Of a stretch of DNA of 64,000 nucleotides, positions 28,085 through 36,614 are shown piece by piece. The stretch is from CADEEN01 sp963738425 (GTDB lineage: Bacteria > Pseudomonadota > Gammaproteobacteria > Burkholderiales > Burkholderiaceae_C). The first letter of the stretch is position 1. Every line of letters starts with the position of its first letter. The stretch is from NCBI GenBank assembly GCA_963738425.1, contig CAVTWT010000009.1, positions 1-64,000 on the forward strand, written 5' to 3'. The notes under the pieces are model-generated. The model ran no database searches. It had not been told where the DNA came from and saw nothing but the letters and a program-made list of their open reading frames with translations. A program made the position numbers and the translations under genes.

Positions 28085-29587
28085 TCAGCGCGGCACGACG
28101 AAGGTCGAGCGTTCGCTGATCTGTCGGCTGCGTTCGTCGCCTGCAGCCAGTTGCGTGATCTCGAAATCGACACGGTGCGCACCGCCGCCGACCGCTTTGG
28201 CCGATGCCTGCGGCACCTGCACCGTCAGCGGCATCCAGCGTGCCGCCGCTGGCCCGATGTCCACCTCCGACGTGCCGACGACCTGCGCACCGGGCAGGCC
28301 ACCGACGCTGACACGAAAGCGCTGCGGCTGTTCGCTGGCATTCATGATCTGCAGGCGATAGACGTTCTCGATCCGTCCCTCGTCGACGATGCGCGCGAGC
28401 GCGCCGCGATCACGCACCACGTCGACCTTGAACGGCGTGCGCAGGAACAGGCTGGCCAGCACACTGGCCGAGACGACGACGAGGATCGCCGAATAGACCA
28501 ACACGCGCGGACGAAACACGCGCCTCCATTCGGCAAAGCGCGACAGGTGCTGCTGCAAACCGTTCTGCGTGTCGTAGCGGATCAGGCCGCGCGGGTACTG
28601 CATCTTGTCCATGACACCGTTGCAGACGTCGATGCAGGCCGTGCAGCCGATGCATTCGTATTGCAGGCCCTTGCGGATGTCGATGCCGGTCGGGCAGACC
28701 TGCACGCAGAGTTCGCAGTCGATGCAGTGGCCGAGCTTGGCGGCCTTCAAGTCCGTCGATCGCCCTCGGGTGCCGCGCGGCTCGCCGCGCTCGGCGTCGT
28801 AGCTGATGATCAGCGTGTCCTTGTCGAACATCGCGCTCTGGAAGCGCGCGTACGGGCACATGTACTTGCAGACCTGTTCGCGCAGGAAGCCGGCGTTGCC
28901 GTAGGTGGCCAGGCCGTAGAACAGCACCCAGAACCATTCCCAGGGGCCGAAGTCGAGCGTGAAGGCCTCGGCCCACAGCGTCTTGATCGGCGTGAAGTAG
29001 CCGACGAAGGTGAAGCCGGTCCACAGCGACAGCGTGATCCAGGCGGCGTGCTTGCCGCCCTTGCGCCAGGCCTTCTCGAGCGCTCCACGGCCCGGCGTCG
29101 AGCTTCATGCGCTTCATCCGGTCGCCTTCGAACTGGCGCTCGATCCAGAGGAAGATTTCGGTGTAGACCGTCTGCGGGCAGGCGTAGCCGCACCACAACC
29201 GCCCGGCGACGGCGGTGAACAGGAACAGCGCATAGGCGCTGATCAGCAGCAGCGCCGTGAGGTAGATGAAGTCCTGCGGGTAGAGGACGAAGCCGAAGAT
29301 GTAGAAGCGGCGCGAGGCCAGCTCGAACAGCACCGCCTGGCGGTCGTTCCACTGCAGCCACGGCAGGCCGTAGAAGACGAGCTGCGTCGCCCACACCAGG
29401 GCCCAGCGCCAGCCGGCGAACCAGCCGCTGACCGCGCGCGGATAGATCTTCTTCTGCTTCTCGTAGAGCCAGATGACCTGCGATTCTGGAGCCCCTCGTC
29501 CGACGGGTACGTCGGCCGATCCCCAGGGGGATGCGGGCCGGCTTGGGAGCGGCCCGGCGCGCGGCCCGCCTCACCATCGGGCGTCAT
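28085..29587 (-). CDS. ccoG: Cytochrome c oxidase accessory protein CcoG (RdxA/FixG), two frameshifts
   Basis: About 500 residues once two breaks (near 29490 and 29085) are joined. ATG 29587 overlaps the ccoP stop (ATGA). Membrane helices and GRLWCGYACPQTVYTEIFLW near 29165-29215 are followed by two 4Fe-4S ferredoxin motifs, CIDCELCVQVCPTGIDI and CIGCTACIDVCN, near 28620-28740. A C-terminal Ig-like domain follows. CcoG reduces copper in cbb3 assembly. The first 35 or so residues are encoded partly by a REP-like element (29519-29562), so the conserved protein begins at about VIWLYEKQKKIYPRAV. Confidence 0.9.
29519..29562 (-). repeat. REP-like palindromic element within ccoG 5' end
   Basis: Minus strand CCGGGCCGCTCCCAAGCCGG followed by CCCGCATCCCCCTGGGGATC aligns with the reverse complement of the element at 21940-21985 (CCGGGCCGCCCCAAAGGAGG, then CCTGCGCCCCCTTGGGGGGC). 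It is inside the predicted CcoG N-terminus. Confidence 0.55.
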
Positions 29588-30510
29588 GGAGTGCCGGCGA
29601 CCTTGGTGCTCGCATTCGACAGCCGCCACACATAGGCCGCGAGCACGCGCACCTGCTCCGGCGTCAAGCGGCTCGCATGCGCCGGCATCATGTTGTTCTT
29701 GCCGCCGTTGACCATGGCGACGATGGTTTCTTCGCCCCAGCCGTGCAGCCAGACCTTGTCGGTGAGGTTCGGCGCGCCCATCGCGGGGTTGCCCTTGCCG
29801 TCGACACCGTGGCAGGCCGCGCAGGCGGTGAACTTGCTGCGGCCGAGCTGTGCGGCGACGCTGTCGTGCGGGCTGCCCGACAGGCTGAGCACGTACTGCG
29901 CGACGTTGCGCACATCGTCGCCACCGCCGACCGCGGCGGCCATCGGCGGCATGACGCCGTTGCGGCCTTCGGCGATCGTCTTCTGGATGTCGGCGAAGCT
30001 GCCACCCCACAGCCAGTCGGTATCGGTCAGGTTCGGAAAGCCTTTGCTGCCGCGCGCGTCCGAGCCGTGGCAGGCGGCGCAGTTGTTGAGGAACAGGCGC
30101 TCGCCGATGCCCATGGCCTGTGTGTCGGCGGCAAGCTGCTTTTCATCCATCGCCGTGAACCGCGCATACAGCGGCACCAGCGCGGCGCGGGCCTTGGCCT
30201 GTTCGTTGTCGTACTGGCCGGTGCTCGTCCAGTTCAGCGAGCCCGTCGCCGAACCCAGGCCCGGGTAGAGGAACAGGTACAGCACCGAGAAGACGACGGT
30301 GATGACGAACAGGAACATCCACCAGCGCGGCAGCGGATTGTTGAGCTCGCGCAGATCCTCGTCCCAGACGTGGCCGGTGGTGTTGTCATCGACCGCACCG
30401 ACGACGCGCCGGCGTGCGGCAACGATCAGCAGGAGCACGCAGAAGACCAGCCCGAGGACCGTGCTTGCCGCGACGAAGAGCGACCAGCCACTGCTGAAGA
30501 AATCACTCAT
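29584..30510 (-). CDS. ccoP: cbb3-type cytochrome c oxidase subunit III (CcoP)
   Basis: 308 residues from ATG 30510 (MSDFFSSGWSLFVAA). Two N-terminal membrane helices (VFCVLLLIVAARR and WWMFLFVITVVFSVLYLF) flank the conserved LRELNNPLPRWW loop. Two class I haem c domains have motifs CAACHGSDARG near residue 150 and CAACHGVDGKG near 235. It passes electrons from soluble cytochromes to CcoO/CcoN. It overlaps ccoQ by eight bases at its start and ccoG at its end, consistent with one ccoNOQP transcript. Confidence 0.96.
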   Translation of the reverse strand: MSDFFSSGWSLFVAASTVLGLVFCVLLLIVAARRRVVGAVDDNTTGHVWDEDLRELNNPLPRWWMFLFVITVVFSVLYLFLYPGLGSATGSLNWTSTGQYDNEQAKARAALVPLYARFTAMDEKQLAADTQAMGIGERLFLNNCAACHGSDARGSKGFPNLTDTDWLWGGSFADIQKTIAEGRNGVMPPMAAAVGGGDDVRNVAQYVLSLSGSPHDSVAAQLGRSKFTACAACHGVDGKGNPAMGAPNLTDKVWLHGWGEETIVAMVNGGKNNMMPAHASRLTPEQVRVLAAYVWRLSNASTKVAGTP

Positions 30511-30661
30511 CGCTGTTCTCCTGCGCTTCGCCTTCGAAAGGCAACATTGCTGCGGCCTCATAAGCACTGCGCCGCCGCGCTGCCCACACCCAGCGCACGA
30601 GCCCGAGGAACAGCACCAGACCGCTCACGGTGACGGCGCTGCGGATGTCGTTGATATCCAT
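30503..30661 (-). CDS. ccoQ: cbb3 oxidase small subunit CcoQ
   Basis: A 52-residue protein (MDINDIRSAVTVSGLVLFLG start, ENSDE end) with one membrane helix and a short acidic cytoplasmic tail. Size and position between ccoO and ccoP identify it as CcoQ, which stabilises the assembled oxidase. ATG 30661 lies 13 bp after the ccoO stop. Its stop overlaps the ccoP start region by eight bases. Confidence 0.88.
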   Translation of the reverse strand: MDINDIRSAVTVSGLVLFLGLVRWVWAARRRSAYEAAAMLPFEGEAQENSDE

Positions 30662-30674
30662 GACGATTGCCTCT

Positions 30675-31310
30675 TTACTGTTTGTGCGCCGGGCCGCCGG
30701 TGCCGAGCACCTGCAGGTAGGCGATCAGGGCCTCGAGTTCGGTCTTGCCCTTCACCGCTTCAGCGGCGCCACTGACCTCCGCATCGCTGTACGGCGCGCC
30801 GAGGCGGCGCAGCGCCGTCAGCTTGGTCGGCATTTCCGCCGCGTCCACTGCCGCACGTTCGAGCCACGGATAGGCCGGCATGTTCGACTCCGGCACCAGG
30901 TCGCGCGGATTGATCAGGTGCACGCGATGCCACTCGTCGCTGTACTTGGTGCCGACACGCTGCAAGTCAGGTCCGGTGCGCTTGCTGCCCCACTGGAACG
31001 GCCGGTCGTAGACGAACTCGCCGGCCGTCGAATACGGACCGTAGCGCAGCGTCTCGGCGCGAAACGGCCGGATCATCTGCGAGTGGCAGTTGTAGCAGCC
31101 CTCGCGCACGTAGACGTCGCGGCCGGCGAGCTGCAACGCGGTGTAGGGCTTGACGCCGGGAGCGGCCTCGGTCGTCGAGCGCTGGAAGTACAGCGGCACG
31201 ATCTCGACGATGCCGCCGATGGCGACCGTGATCAGGATCAGCACGATCATCAGGAAGTTGCTGGTCTCGATCTTTTCGTGACCGGTCGGTGCGTGTTGTG
31301 GGTTGGCCAT
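30675..31310 (-). CDS. ccoO: cbb3-type cytochrome c oxidase subunit II (CcoO)
   Basis: 211 residues with an N-terminal membrane anchor (FLMIVLILITVAIGGIVEIV) and one haem c motif CYNCHSQMIRPF near residue 71. The family tail TELEALIAYLQVLGTGG is present. ATG 31310 (MANPQHAPTGHEKIETSNFL) follows GGAGGAGCAC, 11 bp after ccoN. It is the mono-haem subunit that feeds electrons into CcoN. Intact. Confidence 0.97.
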   Translation of the reverse strand: MANPQHAPTGHEKIETSNFLMIVLILITVAIGGIVEIVPLYFQRSTTEAAPGVKPYTALQLAGRDVYVREGCYNCHSQMIRPFRAETLRYGPYSTAGEFVYDRPFQWGSKRTGPDLQRVGTKYSDEWHRVHLINPRDLVPESNMPAYPWLERAAVDAAEMPTKLTALRRLGAPYSDAEVSGAAEAVKGKTELEALIAYLQVLGTGGPAHKQ

Positions 31311-31321
31311 GTGCTCCTCCT

Positions 31322-32767
31322 TCAGGCGTGCGCCAGCGCGACGGCGGGAATCGGTGCGGCCTTGGCTTGGCCGCTTCTGACCGTCATCACCACGTTCCAG
31401 GCCATCAACAACATGCCGCTCAGGTAGAGCAGACCGCCGAGAAAGCGAATCACGTAGAACGGGTACGTTGCCTTGACGCTCTCGACGAAGCTGTAGACCA
31501 GCGTGCCGTCAGGGTTGACCGCGCGCCACATCAGGCCCTGCATCACACCGGCGATCCACATCGCGGCGATATAGAGCACGATGCCGAGCGTGGCGATCCA
31601 GAAGTGCAGCTCGATGGCGCGCTTGCTGAACATCTCGGTGCGGCCGTACATGCGCGGGATCAGGTAGTACAGCGAGCCCATGCTGATGAGGCCCACCCAG
31701 CCGAGCGCGCCGCTGTGCACGTGGCCCACCGTCCAGTCGGTGTAGTGGGACAGCGCGTTGACCGTCTTGATCGACATCATCGGCCCCTCGAACGTGCTCA
31801 TGCCGTAGAACGACAGGCTGACGATGAGGAACTTGAGGATCGGGTCGTCGCGCAGTTTGTGCCACGCGCCCGACAAGGTCATGATGCCGTTGATCATGCC
31901 GCCCCAGCTCGGCGCCAGCAGCACCAGCGAGAACACCATGCCGACGCTCTGCGCCCAGTCGGGCAGCGCCGTGTAGTGCAGGTGGTGCGGACCCGCCCAC
32001 ATGTAGGTGAAGATCAGCGCCCAGAAGTGCACGATCGACAGCCGGTACGAATACACCGGACGCTCGGCCTGCTTGGGGATGTAGTAGTACATCATCCCGA
32101 GAAAGCCGGCAGTGAGGAAGAAGCCGACCGCGTTATGGCCGTACCACCACTGCACCATCGCGTCCTGCACGCCGGCATAGGCGCTGTAGCTCTTGGTCAG
32201 CGACACCGGCAGCGCTGCGCTGTTGACGATGTGCAGCAGCGCGACGGCGAGGATGAAGGCGCCGAAGAACCAGTTGGCGACGTAGATGTGGCGGATCTTG
32301 CGCGTGCCGACGGTGCCGAAAAAGACGATCGCATAGCTGACCCAGACGACAGCGATCAGCAGGTCGATCGGCCACTCGAGCTCGGCGTACTCCTTGCCCT
32401 GCGTCATGCCCAATGGCAGCGTGATCGCAGCCGCCACGATCACCGCCTGCCAGCCCCAGAAGGTGAACAGCGCCAGCTTCGGCAGGAAGAGTTTGGTCTG
32501 GCAGGTGCGCTGCACGACATGGTACGAGGTCGCGAACAGCGCGCAGCCGCCGAAGGCGAAGATCACCGCGTTGGTGTGCAGCGGCCGCAGGCGGCCATAG
32601 CTCAGCCACGGAATGCCGAAGTTCAGTTCGGGCCAGGTCAGCTGGGCGGCGATGATCACACCCACCAGCATGCCGACCACGCCCCACAACACCGCCGCCA
32701 ACGCGAACAGGCGAACGCTGCTGTCCTCGTACGCCGCACCGCTCGAACCCACCGTTGTTGCTGCCAT
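31322..32767 (-). CDS. ccoN: cbb3-type cytochrome c oxidase subunit I (CcoN)
   Basis: 481 residues, the catalytic haem b/b3-CuB subunit, intact, with twelve membrane helices. Metal-ligand regions are ATSYHVVQRT (helix 2), WWYGHNAVGFFLTAGF (CuB His and cross-linked Tyr region) and FTYMWAGPHHLHYTALPDW (the His pair). The pair in VGHVHSGALGWVG binds the haems. AGGAGGCTTCGAG precedes ATG 32767. This high-affinity oxidase serves respiration at low oxygen. An Fnr-like box lies about 64 bp upstream within ccoS. Confidence 0.97.
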   Translation of the reverse strand: MAATTVGSSGAAYEDSSVRLFALAAVLWGVVGMLVGVIIAAQLTWPELNFGIPWLSYGRLRPLHTNAVIFAFGGCALFATSYHVVQRTCQTKLFLPKLALFTFWGWQAVIVAAAITLPLGMTQGKEYAELEWPIDLLIAVVWVSYAIVFFGTVGTRKIRHIYVANWFFGAFILAVALLHIVNSAALPVSLTKSYSAYAGVQDAMVQWWYGHNAVGFFLTAGFLGMMYYYIPKQAERPVYSYRLSIVHFWALIFTYMWAGPHHLHYTALPDWAQSVGMVFSLVLLAPSWGGMINGIMTLSGAWHKLRDDPILKFLIVSLSFYGMSTFEGPMMSIKTVNALSHYTDWTVGHVHSGALGWVGLISMGSLYYLIPRMYGRTEMFSKRAIELHFWIATLGIVLYIAAMWIAGVMQGLMWRAVNPDGTLVYSFVESVKATYPFYVIRFLGGLLYLSGMLLMAWNVVMTVRSGQAKAAPIPAVALAHA

Positions 32768-32782
32768 CTCGAAGCCTCCTGC

Positions 32783-32965
32783 TCAAACTGTTTTCGATTT
32801 TTGAGGCGCAGCAGGCCTTGGACCTTGCGGTTCATCAAGCAGGATGCGCTCGCCCTCACCTTCGAGGTCGTCGAGTTGGCCTTTGTGCAACGCCCATGCG
32901 AACACGCCGACGATGCCGAGCACGAGCACGGACGACATCGGGATCAGCAGATAGAGGATGTCCAC
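32783..32965 (-). CDS. ccoS: cbb3 oxidase maturation protein CcoS
   Basis: 60 residues: MDILYLLIPMSSVLVLGIVG opens with a single membrane helix, and the tail contains the conserved GQLDDLEGEGERILLDEP. CcoS is needed for haem and copper incorporation into CcoN. It is placed between ccoI (3 bp away) and ccoN, the usual order in betaproteobacteria. Intact. Confidence 0.95.
   Translation of the reverse strand: MDILYLLIPMSSVLVLGIVGVFAWALHKGQLDDLEGEGERILLDEPQGPRPAAPQKSKTV
32825..32838. promoter_or_regulatory. Weak Fnr/FixK-like box upstream of ccoN
   Basis: On the minus strand TTGATGAACCGCAA keeps one full half-site (TTGAT) and part of the other. It is centred about 64 bp before the ccoN start, inside ccoS. 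Fnr/FixK control of ccoNOQP is well established in this family, but the match is only eight of ten. Confidence 0.35.
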
Positions 32966-32968
32966 AAG

Positions 32969-35170
32969 CTACCTTGAAAGTCGCATCGCATTGATCACGA
33001 CGAACGCCGAACTCGCCGCCATGCCCAGCCCCGCCGCCCATGGCGGCAGATAGCCCATCAGCGCCAAGGGCACGCAGGCTGCGTTGTAGAGCGCGGCCCA
33101 GGCCAGGTTCTGGCGCATCACGCGCACGGTGCGGCGCGCCAGTTGCACGGCCTGCGCCACCTCGCCGATCCGCCCCGACAACAACACCGCGTCGGCGCTG
33201 CCGCGGGCGATCTGCGCGCCGTGGGCCAAGGCAAACGACACGTCGGCTTGCGCCAGCACCGGCGCGTCGTTGACGCCATCGCCGACCATCGCCACCACCT
33301 CGCCTCGCGCCTGCTGCTCGCGCAGCGCGGCGAGCTTGCGCTCCGGCGTCGCGGCGGCCAGCACGTGGCTGATGCCCAGGCGGTCGGCCATGCGCTGCAC
33401 GCGCTCGGGCGTGTCGCCCGACAGCAGCGTGACGCCGACACCGCAGCGCTGCAAGGCCTGCACCGCTTGTGCTGCACCGTCGGCCAGCGTCTCGTCGAAG
33501 TCGAAGGCCAGCAGCGGACCGCCCGTGCGACCGAAGCACAGCGCGCCGCCGCTGCCACCGAGCCACTGCGCCGAACCGAGCCGCCATGAACCGCCCTGCG
33601 CATCGAGTGCTTCGACGCCACAGCCGGGCACTTCATGCACGTCATGCCAGGGCGGCGCGGGCGTGGCCGGATGCGCCGCCGCGAGCGCCTGCGACAGCGG
33701 ATGCGTAGACCAGGTCGCCAGCGACGCCGCCCGTGCCACGAGCGCGCTGGTATCGACGCCGTGACCGCCGTCGTCGAGGATCCGCACGCTGCGAAACACC
33801 GGCTGCGCCTCGGTCAGCGTGCCCGTCTTGTCGAGCATCACGTGCTGCACGCGGGCCAGCGTTTCCAGGGCCTCGACGCGGCGCAACAGCACACCACGCC
33901 GCGCCAATGCCGAGGTCGCAGCGAGCAGCGCCGACGGCGCGGCCAGCGACAGCGCGCAGGGACAGGTGACGATCAACACCGACACGGCCACCCAGATGGC
34001 GCGCGACGGGTCGATCTGCGACCACACCGCCGCCGCACCGAGCGCCAGCAACAGCACGGCGGCGAGGAACGGGCCGGCGATGCGGTCGGCCACGCGCACC
34101 GACCCGGGTCGGCGCGTCAGCGCCTCGCGCATCAGCGCGGCGATCTGCTCGTAGCGCGTGTCGGCGCCGACACGTTCGACGCGCTGCACCACCGGCGCGC
34201 CGAGGTTGATGCTGCCGGCCACGGCCATCGCACCCACCGCCTTGTCCACCGGCCGCGACTCGCCGCTGAGCAGCGATTCATCGACGCGGGTCTGCCCTTC
34301 CTCGATCGCGCCGTCGGTCGGAAAGGCCTCGCCCATCGGCACGCGCACGCGGTCACCGGGCACGAGGCGCTGCGCACTCACGGCCTCGACCTGGCCGTCG
34401 GCACCCAGGCGCCAGGCCACGCGGCCGGGGGCCAGTGCGAGCTTCTCGATCGCATCGACCGCGCGATGCCGCGCCCGCAATTCGAGCCAGCGGCCGGCGA
34501 GCAGGAAGCTGACGAACATCGTCAGCGAATCGAAATAGACCTCGCGGCCGAAGACGCCACCCGGATCGAAGGCCGCGCCACTCGAAGCGACAAAGGCCAC
34601 GGCGACGCCGAGCGCCACCGGCACGTCCATGCCGAGACGGCGCGACTTCAGTGAATGCCAGGCCGAAGTGAAGAACGGTGTCGCCGAAAACAGCAGCACC
34701 GGCAGCGTCAGCGTCCACGCCGAGCGGTGCAGCAGTTGCTCCAGATCCGGCGCCAGCGTGCCGGCATCGGCCACGTAGACGGGCGTGGCCAGCATCATGA
34801 CCTGCATCGAGCAGAACGCGGCGACGAACAATCGCCACAGCAACTGGCGCTGCTCGGCACGGCGCAGCGTGCGCGCCGCCGCCGCGGTGTCGGGCAGCGC
34901 GTCGTAGCCGGCCGCTCGCACGGCGGCCACCAGCGCCGAAGCGCGTGTGCGTGCCGGCTGCCAACGCACGGTGGCACGCGAGGCCGCGGGATGCACCTGC
35001 GCCTCGACGACACCGGGCACCGCCATCAGCGCCGCTTCGATCAAGCCCGCACAGGCCGCGCAGTGCAGGCCCGACAGTTGCAGCGACGACTCGGCCAGAG
35101 CCCCCTCGGCCTCGAAGCGCGTGAAGCGCGCGGCCTCGACCGGGTCGTCGAGCAGCGCGGCCGCGGTCAC
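32969..35170 (-). CDS. ccoI: Cu+-exporting P-type ATPase CcoI (FixI) for cbb3 assembly
   Basis: 733 residues from GTG 35170, which overlaps the upstream stop (GTGA); intact. An N-terminal metal-binding domain has LHCAACAGL. The core has VDESLLSGESRPVDK (A-domain), CPCALS in the membrane, the phosphorylated Asp447 in DKTGTLTEAQP, THPLSQALAAAHP (HP motif) and MVGDGVNDAPVLAQAD. It is a P1B copper pump of the CopA2/FixI type that delivers copper for the cbb3 CuB site rather than for detoxification. The ccoS-ccoN genes follow directly. Confidence 0.95.
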   Translation of the reverse strand: MTAAALLDDPVEAARFTRFEAEGALAESSLQLSGLHCAACAGLIEAALMAVPGVVEAQVHPAASRATVRWQPARTRASALVAAVRAAGYDALPDTAAAARTLRRAEQRQLLWRLFVAAFCSMQVMMLATPVYVADAGTLAPDLEQLLHRSAWTLTLPVLLFSATPFFTSAWHSLKSRRLGMDVPVALGVAVAFVASSGAAFDPGGVFGREVYFDSLTMFVSFLLAGRWLELRARHRAVDAIEKLALAPGRVAWRLGADGQVEAVSAQRLVPGDRVRVPMGEAFPTDGAIEEGQTRVDESLLSGESRPVDKAVGAMAVAGSINLGAPVVQRVERVGADTRYEQIAALMREALTRRPGSVRVADRIAGPFLAAVLLLALGAAAVWSQIDPSRAIWVAVSVLIVTCPCALSLAAPSALLAATSALARRGVLLRRVEALETLARVQHVMLDKTGTLTEAQPVFRSVRILDDGGHGVDTSALVARAASLATWSTHPLSQALAAAHPATPAPPWHDVHEVPGCGVEALDAQGGSWRLGSAQWLGGSGGALCFGRTGGPLLAFDFDETLADGAAQAVQALQRCGVGVTLLSGDTPERVQRMADRLGISHVLAAATPERKLAALREQQARGEVVAMVGDGVNDAPVLAQADVSFALAHGAQIARGSADAVLLSGRIGEVAQAVQLARRTVRVMRQNLAWAALYNAACVPLALMGYLPPWAAGLGMAASSAFVVINAMRLSR

Positions 35171-35680
35171 GACAAGCTGCTCATCAGCGTGGCCTGCAGC
35201 AGCGCGCGGCGATCGTCGTCGCCCGGCGTCTGGTCGCGTTCGGCAACGCGTGGCAACAGCGCAAAGACCGGATGGTCGTCGCGCGCCAGGCCGTCGAACA
35301 CCGGCACGCCCAACTGCGCCTGCAGGCGCTGAGCGAAGCCGGCGGGCAGCTCCTCGCAGTCCACCGCGTCGTAGAGGTTTTCGAGCAGGCGCGCGGTCTC
35401 GGGGCTCAGCGGCACGTCGCTCTGCAGCCAGTTCGGCGCCGGCGTGATGTGCGCGACGCGGGCGCCGAGCGCCGACGCAGCGGCGTCGAAGCGGCGCGCA
35501 AACGCGCCATCGGTATGCGGTGCACAGCAGCGCAATGTTCTTGCCGCGCAGCCGCGTCGGCGCATCGGCTGCGCCATGCCGCAGCGCACGGGCCGATTCG
35601 ACGAGCGTTCGCGCATCGGCGACATCGATCGCGGCCGATACGAGCAGGCGGCGTTGAAAAGTCGGGCTCACAGGCCGCAT
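35167..35680 (-). CDS. Ornithine carbamoyltransferase N-domain-like protein, one frameshift
   Basis: About 171 residues from ATG 35680 (MRPVSPTFQRRLLVSAAIDV), broken by one base near 35520. It resembles only the carbamoyl-phosphate half of OTCases: SARALRHGAADAPTRLRGKN, then FDAAASALGARVAHITP, and VPVFDGLARDDHPVFALLP. The catalytic STRTR motif is absent (the region reads CAPHTDGAFARRF), so it is unlikely to be an active transcarbamoylase. It overlaps ccoI by four bases, suggesting a role linked to oxidase assembly; that is inference. The half-length form is probably real because the stop is coupled to ccoI. Confidence 0.6.
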
Positions 35681-35739
35681 CGTCGATGCGACACGCGGCG
35701 TGGCCCTTGCGCTGCGTCAACAACGCCGCGCCGCGCGCC

Positions 35740-35758
35740 CGTTCACAAACCGTTCACA
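35740..35758. promoter_or_regulatory. CGTTCACA direct repeats upstream of the Crp/Fnr gene
   Basis: CGTTCACA at 35740-35747 and 35751-35758, one helical turn (11 bp) apart, lie about 80 bp upstream of the Crp/Fnr-type start and near the divergent OTC-like gene start. Such spacing suits an OmpR-type regulator; one is encoded at 38555-39295. Confidence 0.35.
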
Positions 35759-35830
35759 CAGCGACACGGTCGGGTCGCATCCGATTGCCGGCCGCGCACA
35801 ACACTGTCTTCACTTTCACAGGAGATGACC

Positions 35831-36610
35831 ATGCTGCTCGACGCCACTGCTGCGGTTTGCCACGATGAGGTTTCGACGCCGGCGCTGCGGCGCGACGAAC
35901 GCACCGAGGCCCGCCACGAAGCGCAGCGCCTGGCCGAGATGCTGGCCCTGGTCGCCGAGCGCGTGCCGCTGCAGCGCCGCGTCGTGCATGCGGGCGACAC
36001 GGTGTACCGCTGCGGCGATGCTTTCGCGCACCTGTTCCTGCTCAACACCGGCTGCTTCAAGATCGTCAACAGTGCCGCCGACGGCCGCGCGCAGGTCGTC
36101 GGCCTGCAGTTCCGCGGCGACTGGCTGGGCTTCGACGGCATTGCCGGCAACCGCTACCGCTGCGACGCCGTGGCGCTGGACACCGGCGAGGTCTGGGTGC
36201 TGCGCTACGACCAGTTGCTGGCCGCCTGCGCCGCGCACCCGCCGCTGATGGCCTTGCTGCACGCCGAGATGAGCCGCGTCATCAGCCGCGACCGCGACAG
36301 CCTGATGGCGCTGACCACGCTCTCGGCCGACGCCCGCGTCGCCGAGTTCCTGCGCCTGATGGCCGACGCGCTGGCGCAGCGCGGCCTGCGCACCGACCAC
36401 ATCACGCTGCGCATGACCCGCGCCGAGATCGGCAACTACCTCGGCATGACGCTCGAATCGGTCAGCCGTGCCCTCTCACGCCTGGCGCGCCAGCACCTGA
36501 TCGGCTTTGCCGACGGCGCGCGGCGCGAGATCAGCATTCCGGATGTCGATGCGCTGGCGGCTTTCGTCGGCAACGAGGCGACTTGCGGGGTAAGCGCAAC
36601 GTTGCAGTGA
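35831..36610 (+). CDS. Crp/Fnr family transcriptional regulator (FixK-like)
   Basis: 259 residues from ATG 35831, seven bases after AGGAG. The cyclic-nucleotide-like jelly roll holds VYRCGDAFAHLFLLNTGCFK. The recognition helix reads IGNYLGMTLESVSRALSRL, with the E-x2-S-R pattern of Fnr-type proteins that bind TTGAT boxes. The N-terminal cysteine cluster of oxygen-sensing Fnr is not present (only one Cys in the first 30 residues), so it is closer to FixK or another redox-independent member. It is divergent from the ccoI-side operon and is the best candidate regulator of the cco and hemN genes. Confidence 0.88.
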   Translation: MLLDATAAVCHDEVSTPALRRDERTEARHEAQRLAEMLALVAERVPLQRRVVHAGDTVYRCGDAFAHLFLLNTGCFKIVNSAADGRAQVVGLQFRGDWLGFDGIAGNRYRCDAVALDTGEVWVLRYDQLLAACAAHPPLMALLHAEMSRVISRDRDSLMALTTLSADARVAEFLRLMADALAQRGLRTDHITLRMTRAEIGNYLGMTLESVSRALSRLARQHLIGFADGARREISIPDVDALAAFVGNEATCGVSATLQ

Positions 36611-36614
36611 CGAT

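Noticed and set aside
35831..36610. Oxygen-sensing Fnr with an iron-sulfur cluster
   Set aside because: The N-terminal cysteine cluster is absent, so a FixK-like label is safer.
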